A stretch of DNA of 64,000 bases from Tubiluchus corallicola (taxonomy: Eukaryota; Priapulida; Priapulimorpha; Priapulimorphida; Tubiluchidae), in assembly GCA_030141605.1 (NCBI GenBank), contig JAQGDQ010000446.1, positions 118,266 through 182,265 on the forward strand, written 5' to 3'. How positions within the stretch are numbered: position 1 is the first letter of the stretch; each line of letters begins with the position of its first letter. A program made the translations under genes and the position numbers. This document shows, piece by piece, positions 37,701 to 49,800 of this stretch. The notes under the pieces were generated by a model. The model saw only the letters and a program-made list of their open reading frames with translations, ran no database searches and had not been told where the DNA came from.

Positions 37701-40700
37701 CCTATGTATCCCGTGGGATACAGGCTATATTTAGCACGCGGGCACAGGTAGTAAAAAATAATTATTATGTGTAAACAAGATGGACATACTGAACAAAAGT
37801 ACTAAACCAAAAAAAATTTTCTTATTAAAAAATAATTTGGGACTGAAAGGGTTAATTTTAACAACTTCTACATCTTGTGACGCATTTAAAACACAAACTG
37901 CTCGTTAGAAGACATATAATGAAAGTTAGGACAGAAATTAGAAAGAATACAAAAACATTCATCTCTTATATGAGTGTACAGGACATTCAGTAATTACATG
38001 CAATTCATCCTCTACTTCATCCAAACATACTTGTTGTTCTACAGGTATTTCTTCAAATTTTCAAATCTTAAAAGCTTTGTGGAAGTTGGAATTGTACATT
38101 ATAATTAGGTGCTGCCATCTATGGGCTAATCCTGTTACATTCTACCAGCTGACTTACCCTCAGTATGGTCTAGTGACTACATACACATTGGTCCTCTCCC
38201 TATTTTTAAGTAATGGTTGTTGTGAAGCCTGTGCAAGTCTGCATAGGTCAAGTCCTATACTTATATATACTGACTGTTTTTGCTTTCTAGTCACTCTCAG
38301 TGTTCAGTGCAGCAGTCATGCTACTCATGTGTCTGTAGTTTTAATAAATACTTTTCTGTTGTGTGCAGTGCAAACAAGTATTATAGATTTTTTATTCTTG
38401 TTCATACTTCTGTGCCTAAACTCAAACATAGCAAAGTGAGTGATCAACAACTTCAAACATGACTTTCACAAGCTTATTAATCATTGGTTACATTCAGAAT
38501 TAGATTGTAAAACTACAAGGGTACCTTATCAAATCTTTTTGTTTTTTTTTCTTCTTTTGCATCCTTTACCTTGTCTAGCTTATTAAAAAAACTCATTACA
38601 CAAATCTTAAAAAAACAAGGTCGTCACATTTCTGGTGCAACTTTGCGATAGAACAGCTCCTTGACTGCAATCCGAAACTCTTTTAACTTAACAGAGTAAA
38701 TAACAACATTAACTAGGGTATTAGTAACTAACAAAGCCCAACTAAAAGGCAATACTTTACGCAAGAATTTCTTGTGTTCTGGGCTCACAACATACAATAG
38801 CAACAAAATTACATGAGACAGAGTCATCAAGTAGAAAAAGCCAGTCAAATAAAATACAATTTTTGCAATTCTAAATCTTGTTCTAACGCTGTTGTGTATG
38901 GACACTGATGGCGTGTTGGACTTCGTTGCTTTTTGTTGCCTGATAACTTCCAAAATGACCTTCGTGTTCATGAAAACGACAGACGGCATCAAAATTAAGT
39001 ACAACAACGTCATTATGAGATCAATGGTTCCCGACAGGTCAAAGCAAAAGCTGCCGCCTTCGAAACCGCCATTCGCGGCTTGAATAGATCGACCGATCAA
39101 AAACGGGAGGACGCTAAAAATCCACGTCGCAATCAGGATCACGCGAGTACTTGTGAGTGTCATAATTTTCTCGTAATACAGCGGACGCATGACTGCTATG
39201 TATCTATCTATGGAAACGGCAAGGAATGTGTACATGGATGCACCAATCATCGAATCAGACAATCCTTTCACTATGATGCACCACGACACGTAACAGTCGC
39301 CTTCCAGCCAAACCATGATGCAGTACACGACACTCGTCCATCCAATCAACATGTCTGCCACTGCCAGGTTACAGATCAGATAGTAGTAAGTGTGGTGCAG
39401 AATCTTGACTTTACAGATAACTGTGATGATGATCATATTGCACACTACAGCCAGCACGCCTACGACAAGCACGTATGAGTACAGTACTGTCACTGACATG
39501 TCAAGATCACGATGCTCGCAGTGCCGAGGTGCCTGGCTACTATTGAGTTTTGGTGCGGCAGCAGTGCTGAGAGGAGGCATCGTTACGTAAAATACCACCA
39601 CAAGACACCACAAACTACAATGTACTTCTACATGAAGAAATGCAAGGTTTCTTTGAAAAATGGAATTATGTGGCTGCAAGAAACTTTTTAATACTGATCA
39701 ATACTAAGTGTCTCACATGAAGGATAACAATTAGAAAGTGAGAATATGTGAAGACATATGAACGCGGGCCTAGAGAAAGAGAATTCTCATATCTAGGTTT
39801 CTTTTAAGTAAGTCAGATGCATTAAAACAACCTTAGCCATCACAGTATTTTGCTCATTGCATTGAGTTTAAGCCATTAAAGTAGGAAACTGTTTTGCGTA
39901 CGTATGTTTCCACACAATAGTTTCTGCCACTACAGTCTGTAAAGCTATTCGTCCACAGGTGTGCACTTTGAACTATTGTAACAAATCACAAGGTTAGTCT
40001 AGAAAGCAATCGTTCTAAAACAATCCTTCCATCACTGCGTTTACTATCTGACACTTTCCTGTTAGTTCACGATGTAATGACAGGTCAACAAAACAACCGC
40101 TTAACATCACGTAGCAAAAACACTTTCCATTTCTGTACGGCGTTCCTTCCGTGCTTCCTACAGGTATCCCTCGCTACCCACAGCTTCCTCGTTGCTTCAA
40201 GCAGTAGTAGATTGAAGTGACGTCGTCCGATTATTGCAAACACAGTGCAGTGTTTACGCCGGGCAGAAATGTGATTATTAATGTGGCATGTGCGCAGTAA
40301 TTAATGACTGTTTACAAAGCTCTCGTCCACCTCTCTGGTTGCAAAATGCTGGTGAAGCATTGCAATGCATAATCACTTTGCTAACACAACAATGTTGTAG
40401 CTATATTGCATATGACTATATCAAACAGTCAAACTAGTAATTAAAACAGGCTGTGTACCGATGGGATTATAGAGCAGCAAGATGAGCATAAGCAGACATG
40501 AGCTTAAGTTTTATGCTAACATGGGTTAAGAACGCTCTGACCCAGTTTATCCACAACTTACATGCTACTCTATGAAACAGTTAAACTAGTAATTAAAACT
40601 GGTTGCCAGGCTGTGTACAAATGGAATCATAAAGCAGCAAGATGAGCATAAGCAGACATGAGCTTAAGTTTTATGCTAACATTGGTTAAGAACACTCTGC

Positions 40701-41327
40701 TGCTCTTTTAACTGACCCAGTTTATGCACAACTTACATGCTACTCTATCAAACAGTACAAACAAAACCAATGACTGATTGATAATGGCAAGCAATCAGCA
40801 GCAGCTAACGAAGACATGTTAATCATTAATATGCACACAAATTATATGTAAGAGCAAACAAAGTATTTCAGACGGGATTTTGTCACAAGAGAGCTGGGTA
40901 TAGGCCTTAAAATTATTGATTTTGATGAGCTGGGCTGGACTTTACCAACCTTTGGCTTCAAATTACAAGCCCGTGCAGACTATAATAAGACTGGCTGTCA
41001 GATTGCTAAAAATTGTTGGTGTTGAACGCGTTAAAGTCTCCATAACTGACCTAATCTTTTGTAGCATCAAAAAAGCTTATAAGCATTGAAACGAATTAAT
41101 ATTACATGAGCACTGTGTCAACACGTTACAAACACTTACCCACTTGAACTCCCGGCACAGAATTCATGCATCCTTCATGGCTGAAAAATGTAATACATGT
41201 ACGTGTGAATTGCACACAGATCAGAAGAGAAAGAAACGAGAATGAAAAAGCTAGAAAGAAAGAGAAAGGGAAAGAGTCAAAACAGAAAGAGAGAGAGCAA
41301 AAGAAAGAGAGAGAGAGAGAGAGTGAC

Positions 41328-41361
<34 letters not shown>

Positions 41362-43806
41362 TGACAGAGAGAGAGACAGAGAGAGAGAGAGAGGAGGGAG
41401 AGAAGAGAGAGGGAGGGAGGGAGAGAGAGGGGGAAAGAGAGAGCAAGATGGAGAGAAGAGAGAGGGAGGGAGAGAGAGAAAGAGAGAGAGGGGGAAAAGA
41501 AAGCAAGAGAGAGAGTGAGTGAGTGAGTAAGTGAGAGAGGGAAAGAGGAAGAGAGAGATTACTCTATTCGGCATTTAAGTACATACATACTTAGCAGAAA
41601 CAACAGAATATTCATCAGTTCACTCATGCCGAGAACTTGCATTGCTAGTCGAGTTTTAACAGTGAAGAGACAAAATAATTCAACACTTAACCGACTTGTA
41701 AACCTTTCATGATTGAAACCGGAAGTCAAACACAGTCGATACGATAAAAAAAACTGAAACACGTACAACTCAGAAACATGAATTTACCTAAACCTTGAGG
41801 CACTACACTTCAGACCACAAACGCCACTCATATGTGAAGGAAGCCGTATGCTTCCAGCTATATCTCCTCCGACACCAAGTGGACTTCCCTTCCTCTTCAG
41901 CAGACACGTTTCCCCTCCAGAAGATCCTCCGGGAACTCGCCCCTTTTGGACCGGGTTCTCCGTTGCACCGAATATTGGGTTACTGCAGCCATAGCTAAAA
42001 TTAAAGCGGACCCAAATTTAAACTGTAGATCAAAACAATCTACTCTCTAAAACATTGAAAAGAAAATATACTATTATGTTCAAGAATGACTTTTTAGTGC
42101 ATTTCAAGGTGTTTGTATATAGCAGTTAAAAAACAATAATTTGAAATGAGGAATGATCAGAAAACCTGTATTGTTTTCCTGTTGAAAAATTCCACAGGAA
42201 CAATTAGGAGCACTGCAAACAGAATGTAACGTTGTGGCCAATACTGTAATCTGACAAATTATCAAAGCCACATCACTTAAATGAGCCAGTGAACTAGTAG
42301 AGGTGGCACGCCACATTTGGATCTAAAAACAGCCTCCATTTGTGAGAAAAACGTCCAGAATCAGTAAGACGAATGAAACGGCGAAAAGCGAGTATCGAAC
42401 CCAACGACCACCCACCCGTTTATTATACACATTAGCTGTAATCACTCACTTTTTCACCTCACCCTAAATCTACTCGCCAAAGAAGCGCTGTTTAGCGATA
42501 CCAGCCATTTACAGAATATATCAATCATACTTTTGTGTAAACTCATCATGCTGATGCCATATCTAAGTACTGAATTATCATTACCTGAGTAATGTTTGAG
42601 GAACATTCGTCTTACAGAACGGAATCCCACCTTTTGCTTTAATGACTTTAACCACAATGGCGTCTTCGTCTTTTGGTTTGGCATACTTTGCCTGTCCCAA
42701 TGTGCTCGCATAGCCCTGCAACAAACAATAACAACTTTTTATGTTGTCTCTCCAGCCTCTCTACATGTTGTGGAGATCGCTGTAATCTATTAGAATTCGT
42801 AGAACGTTGCAGAATGTTCCGTTGGCATGACCGCCTTATCGTCTGGAATGTTCTGGAACATTAGTTCTGGAAGATTCTTCAGCGCGCTATATAAGGCAAA
42901 GCAGGCCGCCGACACGGAAGCGCATAGAGCACGAAGATCTCGCACGGACGTATACTTACACATTCTCTTGTATACTTGTATTTTCAGATACACTTTAACG
43001 TTTTCCAGATTTTCACGTTTACAGTAATCGTTTCTCGTTCCCTCATACTTTTGTGTTGTAGAATTCCCGCTAAATAAACTAGTTTTATTTGACGGCGTGT
43101 TTTCTGGTTTTCTCTACGAGCCTTCCGAGAGAAACAAAACACAACACTACATTAAACGTCAACGTGAGCTGACTTGATTCTTACTTACCAGTTGCTTCAC
43201 GGCCTTTTGTTGATTATGACTACAGACGTCCTTTTGTGTTGTCTAATGATACAAGGTTAATAATTTAAAGCTTAAAAAGCCTCAAGTTTGACTCAATGTG
43301 CATTTGTACAGTTTTGCATGTCGAGTAAAAAATGTAGCTACCAGTTGAAGTTGTAAATGCTCCTAACTAACTTAACTACTTTTAAAACTTGCCTTCACAA
43401 CCATCTCTACCAAAACTCGTAATGTTTTTTTTACAATTTTGTACTTTCTGTTAATTGCTATTGTCATACGTACGTAAAGTTTAGTACTAACGTTTACACT
43501 TACATTACTGTACTGTATGATATTCTGCGGTATCTTGTCCCCTTCGTACTGGGATCACTTTAAGTAATTTAAATTATTGTATTTTGTTGTAATTTTGGTT
43601 TCCAGTCGAGCTACAATTACCCGTAAATAATAATAAAATAATAATAATAATATCTCATTTTTTAGAGTCATAGATAAAATAACATCAGATCAGTGTATAT
43701 ATGTGCATGTATATGCATGTATGTATGTGTCTATGTATATGTGCATAATAAAGCGCATGTATCCAATTAGGTATATAATATATGCATATGTATGTATATG
43801 TACATG

Positions 43807-43876
<70 letters not shown>

Positions 43877-46800
43877 TGTGTGTGTAGCCATTAGTACTAT
43901 TCATTATAATGTAATTTTACAGCAGATAGAGGCCACATGACTATCTAGATGTCTTATTGGAAACGTGCCATTTTCAGTACTAACATGTAAATGAAAGTTA
44001 AGAGGTAAAGCAATTCTGTCTGCGTAAATCCACACATTGCTTAGAATATCAACATTATATGTATTTATTATGCCTTTGTGTCCGTGATATTTATGTTCAA
44101 ATTTAAACTTAATCTCAATAGTTTTACACACCTTATTCTGAAATCTTCGTCAAGATAATTGCGCATATCACTAATAGCAACATTACTTACAGGTTGGTTG
44201 ACTTTGGTAACTTTCAGTTTTTCGCCGCCCTTTCACCAATCACTTGAACATCATTAACTCAGATAATTTACTCATTGAATTATATTGTCACTTTTATCAT
44301 ATTATCACTTCATGCTCCGTGGTTTTCTTGTAAAAAAGATGAAAAATAAAGATACTTACTTACTTACATACTTACTTACTGACTGACTGACTGACTGACT
44401 TACTTACTTACTTATCAATTTATAAAATCTTAGTGAGTGTGATAAGATATATGAGAAACTGATAATGGATCCCTTTTCTACTTGAGCATGATATAATTAC
44501 ATTACCGTCACAGAAATATTATCCTTGATGCTCACGGGCACTCCAAACAGAATCTCATCTTTACGTGGGCCTCTTGCATCCAGTTCTTTAGCCCAGTCCT
44601 AAACGTGCATACATGACTAAATCAACAACGTAAACAAAGTCAAAGCCATTTACAAACAAAGTGGACAAGAGAGGATAACAATAAAATTAGTTTCCCAATT
44701 AAAGCAAAACCAGACGTAGTCTTAAACTGTAGGTCAAAAAAATATACTCTTTAAAATATTGAAAGAAAACATCCTATTTTTTCAAAAATGACTTACTTGA
44801 AAGAATTATAACCACACAAACACAATTTCACGTTTGCGTCGCTAGTTCTTCGCTGTTACATGCATTTTGCCATTCTCTAGTAAGACGGGCACTAGCACCT
44901 GCATTTTTAAAATGCATTGCACAAAAACAGGTGCTGTACCTCCCAGTTCAGATGTGGTCATTTCTGGAACTTTTATCAGAAACTACACATGTTCTACAGC
45001 TTATGCGTGAGCACAACGGTAAATTTCAAATTTGGATTTTTATCTAAAAACCTGCCTAGTTATAGTACAACACACTGAATATTTTCCAGTAGCACTGTAC
45101 TTCAATTTTCGCTTTCGCAAACACGTGCAACACGCTCGTGGAATATTTTTGCTGTTGAAAATTATGTTAGTTTGTGATGTCAATAGTTGGCACACCCGTC
45201 AGTGATTAAATTCTTAATCTATTATTTAATTATCAGAAATGCTTTTGCAGTATTAACCATGTTAAAATTTATACTTTTTATTGGACTTGAAAATAGGATA
45301 GTATGTGAAAAATCATCATGTTTTCCTATAAGTTTTAACTGATTCTTAAATTACTAAACAAAAGGGACAGATAAGCTGAATGGAACTATTCACTCTTACA
45401 CACACTTGTTACATCTGGACTTGGACTTATATAGAAAAACGCATATCATTTTTGTTAACCAGGTAAGCACACTCTAGATCAAGCAATTTTATTCTAGCCT
45501 TGATAAACAATTACGCTAGCAAATCATGATGCAAACATGAAATTTGGATTCATCTCACATTAAGATACAAGGCCAGCAACTTCGCAAGAACGAAACCACA
45601 GGTTTAATGGTAAGGTGATTAAAAAATTGTAAATATCATCTGAAATGCCACGAAGTGTTAAAAATATTTAATAAAGTAGAAAAATTCAATTTACATCATC
45701 AAACTTTCAAAAACATAAAACTACATGAAATTACACAGTTCTCACAGTAAGTTTTTCTTCTAAAAATCAATCCACATTTCGAAGGTATTTGTAAAACTGT
45801 CGTTCACATACACACATACCTCAGCCTCTAGAATAAAATCTGTGATACAGTTTGTATCTTCGTGTACCTCTAGAGCCTGCAAAACAAATGTTTGAAATTG
45901 GTACCAATAAAATGAAAGTAATTTAAAAGAAGAAACATATTAATACATTCCATAGTTTGCTAAATTAAACAAAACAAAGCATAACTTTTTGCTAACGGGG
46001 TGCAGAAACAAAGAATGGGAGCCTGCACACACCCCCCCCCCCGCCCCCCACCCAATCTACCAACCTGTGTACAGTTGACCCTCGTTAAACCGGACCCCGT
46101 TAGCCCGGATATCGGATAAGACGGACGTCGTCCATGGTAAAGGAAACTGACCGATTTCCGTCCGAGCCGGAGCGCTAAACACAACACGGCCTACCAACTG
46201 TACAATAATTTCTTTATCCTCACAGGTTAACTATTTTAAAGTAATATACAGTATAGTATATAGTGCACAGTATATAGGCCTTATTAAGGTGATTATTCCT
46301 GTATAATATAGACCATATATAGGCATATCGGATAAATCGGACAATCGGCTAAACCGGACCACCACCACCCCCCAATTAGTCCGATTTAACAAGGGTCGAC
46401 TGTATATTTAATTATATTCAAAATTATTAATTGCATTTTCTCTATCAATCCAGATAAACATTTTTTTGAGAGTCCGAACAATCCTCAGAATTCGCAAAGC
46501 TGAAAGCAAAATATCAGTTGAGAGAAGCATGTCACTCATGACCTTCTCCTGTGATTGTTGTTGTTGGCATCCTTCTGTCTCGGAAGACAATGGAGTGTGC
46601 GCCAAGAGAGTCAGTTATTGATCACATTGATAGAGCTGCAGCATCGATTGTGGCTGAGCAGTGCGATCCTTGAACGTCTCCAGGGCGCACGCCTGGGCAA
46701 GGTGTATGGAGATCCTGAGTTGCCCAGACAACAGGAACCACCTCTCTTCTTCCCTGGTGTAGTCCAAAGGAAAGCGGAGCGATACGTTTTCGCGTTCAGG

Positions 46801-49800
46801 GCTCCACTCCTGATTTGGAAGGTTTACTCCTCTACACATGGCCGTTGGTTCACTTGACCTCCTCCGCCCTCTAGTCGTTGGCTGCTTGTGCAGCTCCTCC
46901 GCCTAGTGTCGAGATACAGTGTGGGCATCCGGCAAGCCTACATTGCCTGGTATTCCTAGGTGGTCACCCATCCAAGTACTAACCAAGTACTCTCCTGTGA
47001 TACCCTGTGATAAAGCCTCTAGTTCTACACGTCTGCACAAATGCTGCCTTCATAACGTACCTTAGTCCAATAGGCATACAAGACTTCCAGGGCGGTGTAT
47101 TTGCCACTTCTAATCGCTTCTGCTAACGAGCAAGCGGACAGTTCAACAATTGCTCTGCGTTGTTCCGTCATTCCCTAGAATTTAAAGGAAAAGGCTAAAA
47201 GCAAAAGTAACGTGTTAGTTAGCAGATGAAAAAACAATAAACAAAAGTAATGCATTAGCTAACAGAAGAAACAAAACAAAAGTAATGCAAAACAAAAGGT
47301 ATAAACAGCAGTAAGCGACTCATTCTCAAAGTTTTGTTCGATACGCAGGCTAGCAATATCTCTCTGTGCATGTGTGACATTTAAATGTGCAGCGATTTGA
47401 CATGCAAAGAATAAGACATCAAAATTGCCAGCAATAGCTACTGGCAGTCACACCTGGAATAAGACAGAAACTTTGAATGAGATCCAGACCACAACTTTGA
47501 ATGTCCACTGACCACTAGATGGCTGTGTAGGACTGAAACCTATCTCGTCGTCAAAGATAGTCTATGAAAAGTGACACTGTACCACAGAGAGGTATCAAAT
47601 GCCTCGACGAGGTAAATATCCATAAAACACAATCTAAAATGACTGCTGAACCAAACCATCACCCACCCATTAACTGACCAGACTAAATATTGCTTAATCT
47701 CAGATGCTCAGCAATCAGCAAATGGCCATATGTCTTAATCACCTAAAAACTCATCTTGCCCATTTTTCAAAACCGGCTATTACTTCAAAGTTGCCACAAA
47801 CTCTCGCTTTTATTCTGACGCTTTTACTGTTTGTCCCACAATGGAATATTCGTTTCCTGTTTAGTTAACCCTTTCAGTCCCAAATTATTTTTTTATAAGA
47901 AAAACTTTTTTGGCTTGATAATTTTGTTCAGTATGTCCATCTTGTTTACACATAATAATTATTTTTTTCTACCTGTGCCCGCGTGCTAAATATAGCCTGT
48001 ATCTCACGGGATACATTGGGATTCAATGGAAGCATAAAATGTGCTTCATTTTGCAACTGCTGATAATTTTTTAAAGTATTTAAGACATTTAGTACGCACG
48101 CTATACTGATCTGTACAAAGTCGTCTCTAAAGTACTGAACCTTGCACAGATTTTTATGCTATGTAGATTTTCTAGTTTGCCATTTTATCACCATTCTTAT
48201 TCTATTGTTATTTGCTTAAGTCAAAATAACTATTAACAGATCAAATAACTGTCAGTTTTAAACTTTTATTAATTTTAAAAGCAGAAAATATTCTCGTATC
48301 CCACGGGATACAACGGGTATGAAAGGGTTAAAATTAGATATTACTTAACAGAAGCCACGAACTTCGTGTTTTTCTTCGCATTTTCTTCTTATTCTTTTAC
48401 CGCTTGACGGTGAATGACACGTTTCTTTTCTGTCATAATTTCTGCAAAATGTTTTTACAAATCCATGAAATACTATGACTGAGAAACAAAAAACTAACTT
48501 AAGCACACACCTCGGGAAGTTTCTCTCTTAGTACTTGAATGCTTCTCTCACGCTTCGCTCGGAGTTCTGCTGCAGCTTCCCGATGTTGCGCTCTGATCTC
48601 CTTATTACGCCTCCACTAAAATAAACCACAATTAATATAATCTTAGTATAAAAAAATTAATACAAACACTAATAGTAAATGCATTGTGTGCAGATTTTAT
48701 TAGAATACTGTTGAAGTTGGAATTGTACATTTTTAATTTGGTGCTGCCATCTATGAACTAATCCTGTAACATTTTACCAGCTAAACTTACCCCCAGTATA
48801 ATTGTACGGTCCAGTGAATGCATATTCACTGGTTCTCTCCTTATTTTAAAGTAATGGTTTTTGTGAAGCCTGTGCAAGTCTGCATAGGTCACCTATACCT
48901 ATATATACTGACTGGTTTTACTTTCTAGTCACTCTAACTCTCAGTGTTCAGTGCAGGACTCTCTCTCTCACTCACAGTGTTCAGTGCAGCAGTCATGCTA
49001 GTCATGTGTCTTTAGTTTAATAAACACTTTTCTGTTTTGTTCAGGGGAAATATGTATTACAGATTTTTTATTCTTGTGCTACAAGTGAGTGATCTACAAC
49101 TTCAAATATGACTTTCACAAATACGGTTTATTTTCAAACACATCAAGGTTTTAAACAAAAAAATTACAATTTGCCGAAAAGTTCTATTTTGCTGTGAAGC
49201 AAATTAAATTGCACAAATTACCAAGTAGAAGAGACCCGGGTAAAGTGGATCACTTAAGGGTTTTCGCTCATAGAGTTCAAGACGTTTGATCTGTAACAAT
49301 CAATTACATGCCCTATTCTTCCGTAGGAAACTCTGCTATATTCTTGTGGTAAAAACTTATAATTACTATTACTCGTTTAACAGATAATTCCAAAATACGA
49401 AACCAAAATTTCTAGGGCAAAGTGGATCTTTTACGGGCATAGTGGATCATACCGGAGCGGTTGAGCTCAACATAACTAACAATATCTTTTAAATGGATTT
49501 TGTCTATTTTGCAAAAGTAAATTGATATGAAGCAGCAATGAACCATCCATCATATGTAAAAACAGTAGCGAATAAATCTGCACTAAGTGGAATTTATCAT
49601 TATGATCTATAAAAATGAAAAATCGAAAGAAAGTGGGTGAAAAACTTATTTTTTTGTGTACCGCACTTAGACAAACTTTGCAAAGGTCGAGGTCGTTCAT
49701 GCAGAGTACACAGTAGATGATGACGTAACATCACACAGTGCGTAGGCTGCGACGCCTTACGGAAAAAAGAGCAAACACATTTGATCCGCTTTGCCCAGTG

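Larger units (their letters stand above)
42766..43146 (+). mobile_element. Solo LTR with heat-shock elements and TATA box
   Basis: Begins TGTTGTGG and ends CACAACA. The 5-bp duplication CTACA is at 42761-42765 and 43147-43151. Carries two trimeric heat-shock elements, TATATAAG, and AATAAA at about 43072, so it has a plausible promoter and poly(A) signal. Oriented antisense to FAAH, beginning 51 bp from the exon 6 boundary. No internal region remains. Confidence 0.85.

Noticed and set aside
37526-37774. 82-codon frame in the long PB1 MITE, possible transposase remnant
   Set aside because: No DDE or other transposase motif; it spans the subterminal near-palindromes.
41166-41522. Arg/Glu-rich frame resembling a splicing factor; similar at 56725 and 14809
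   Set aside because: Pure GA or CT microsatellite translation.
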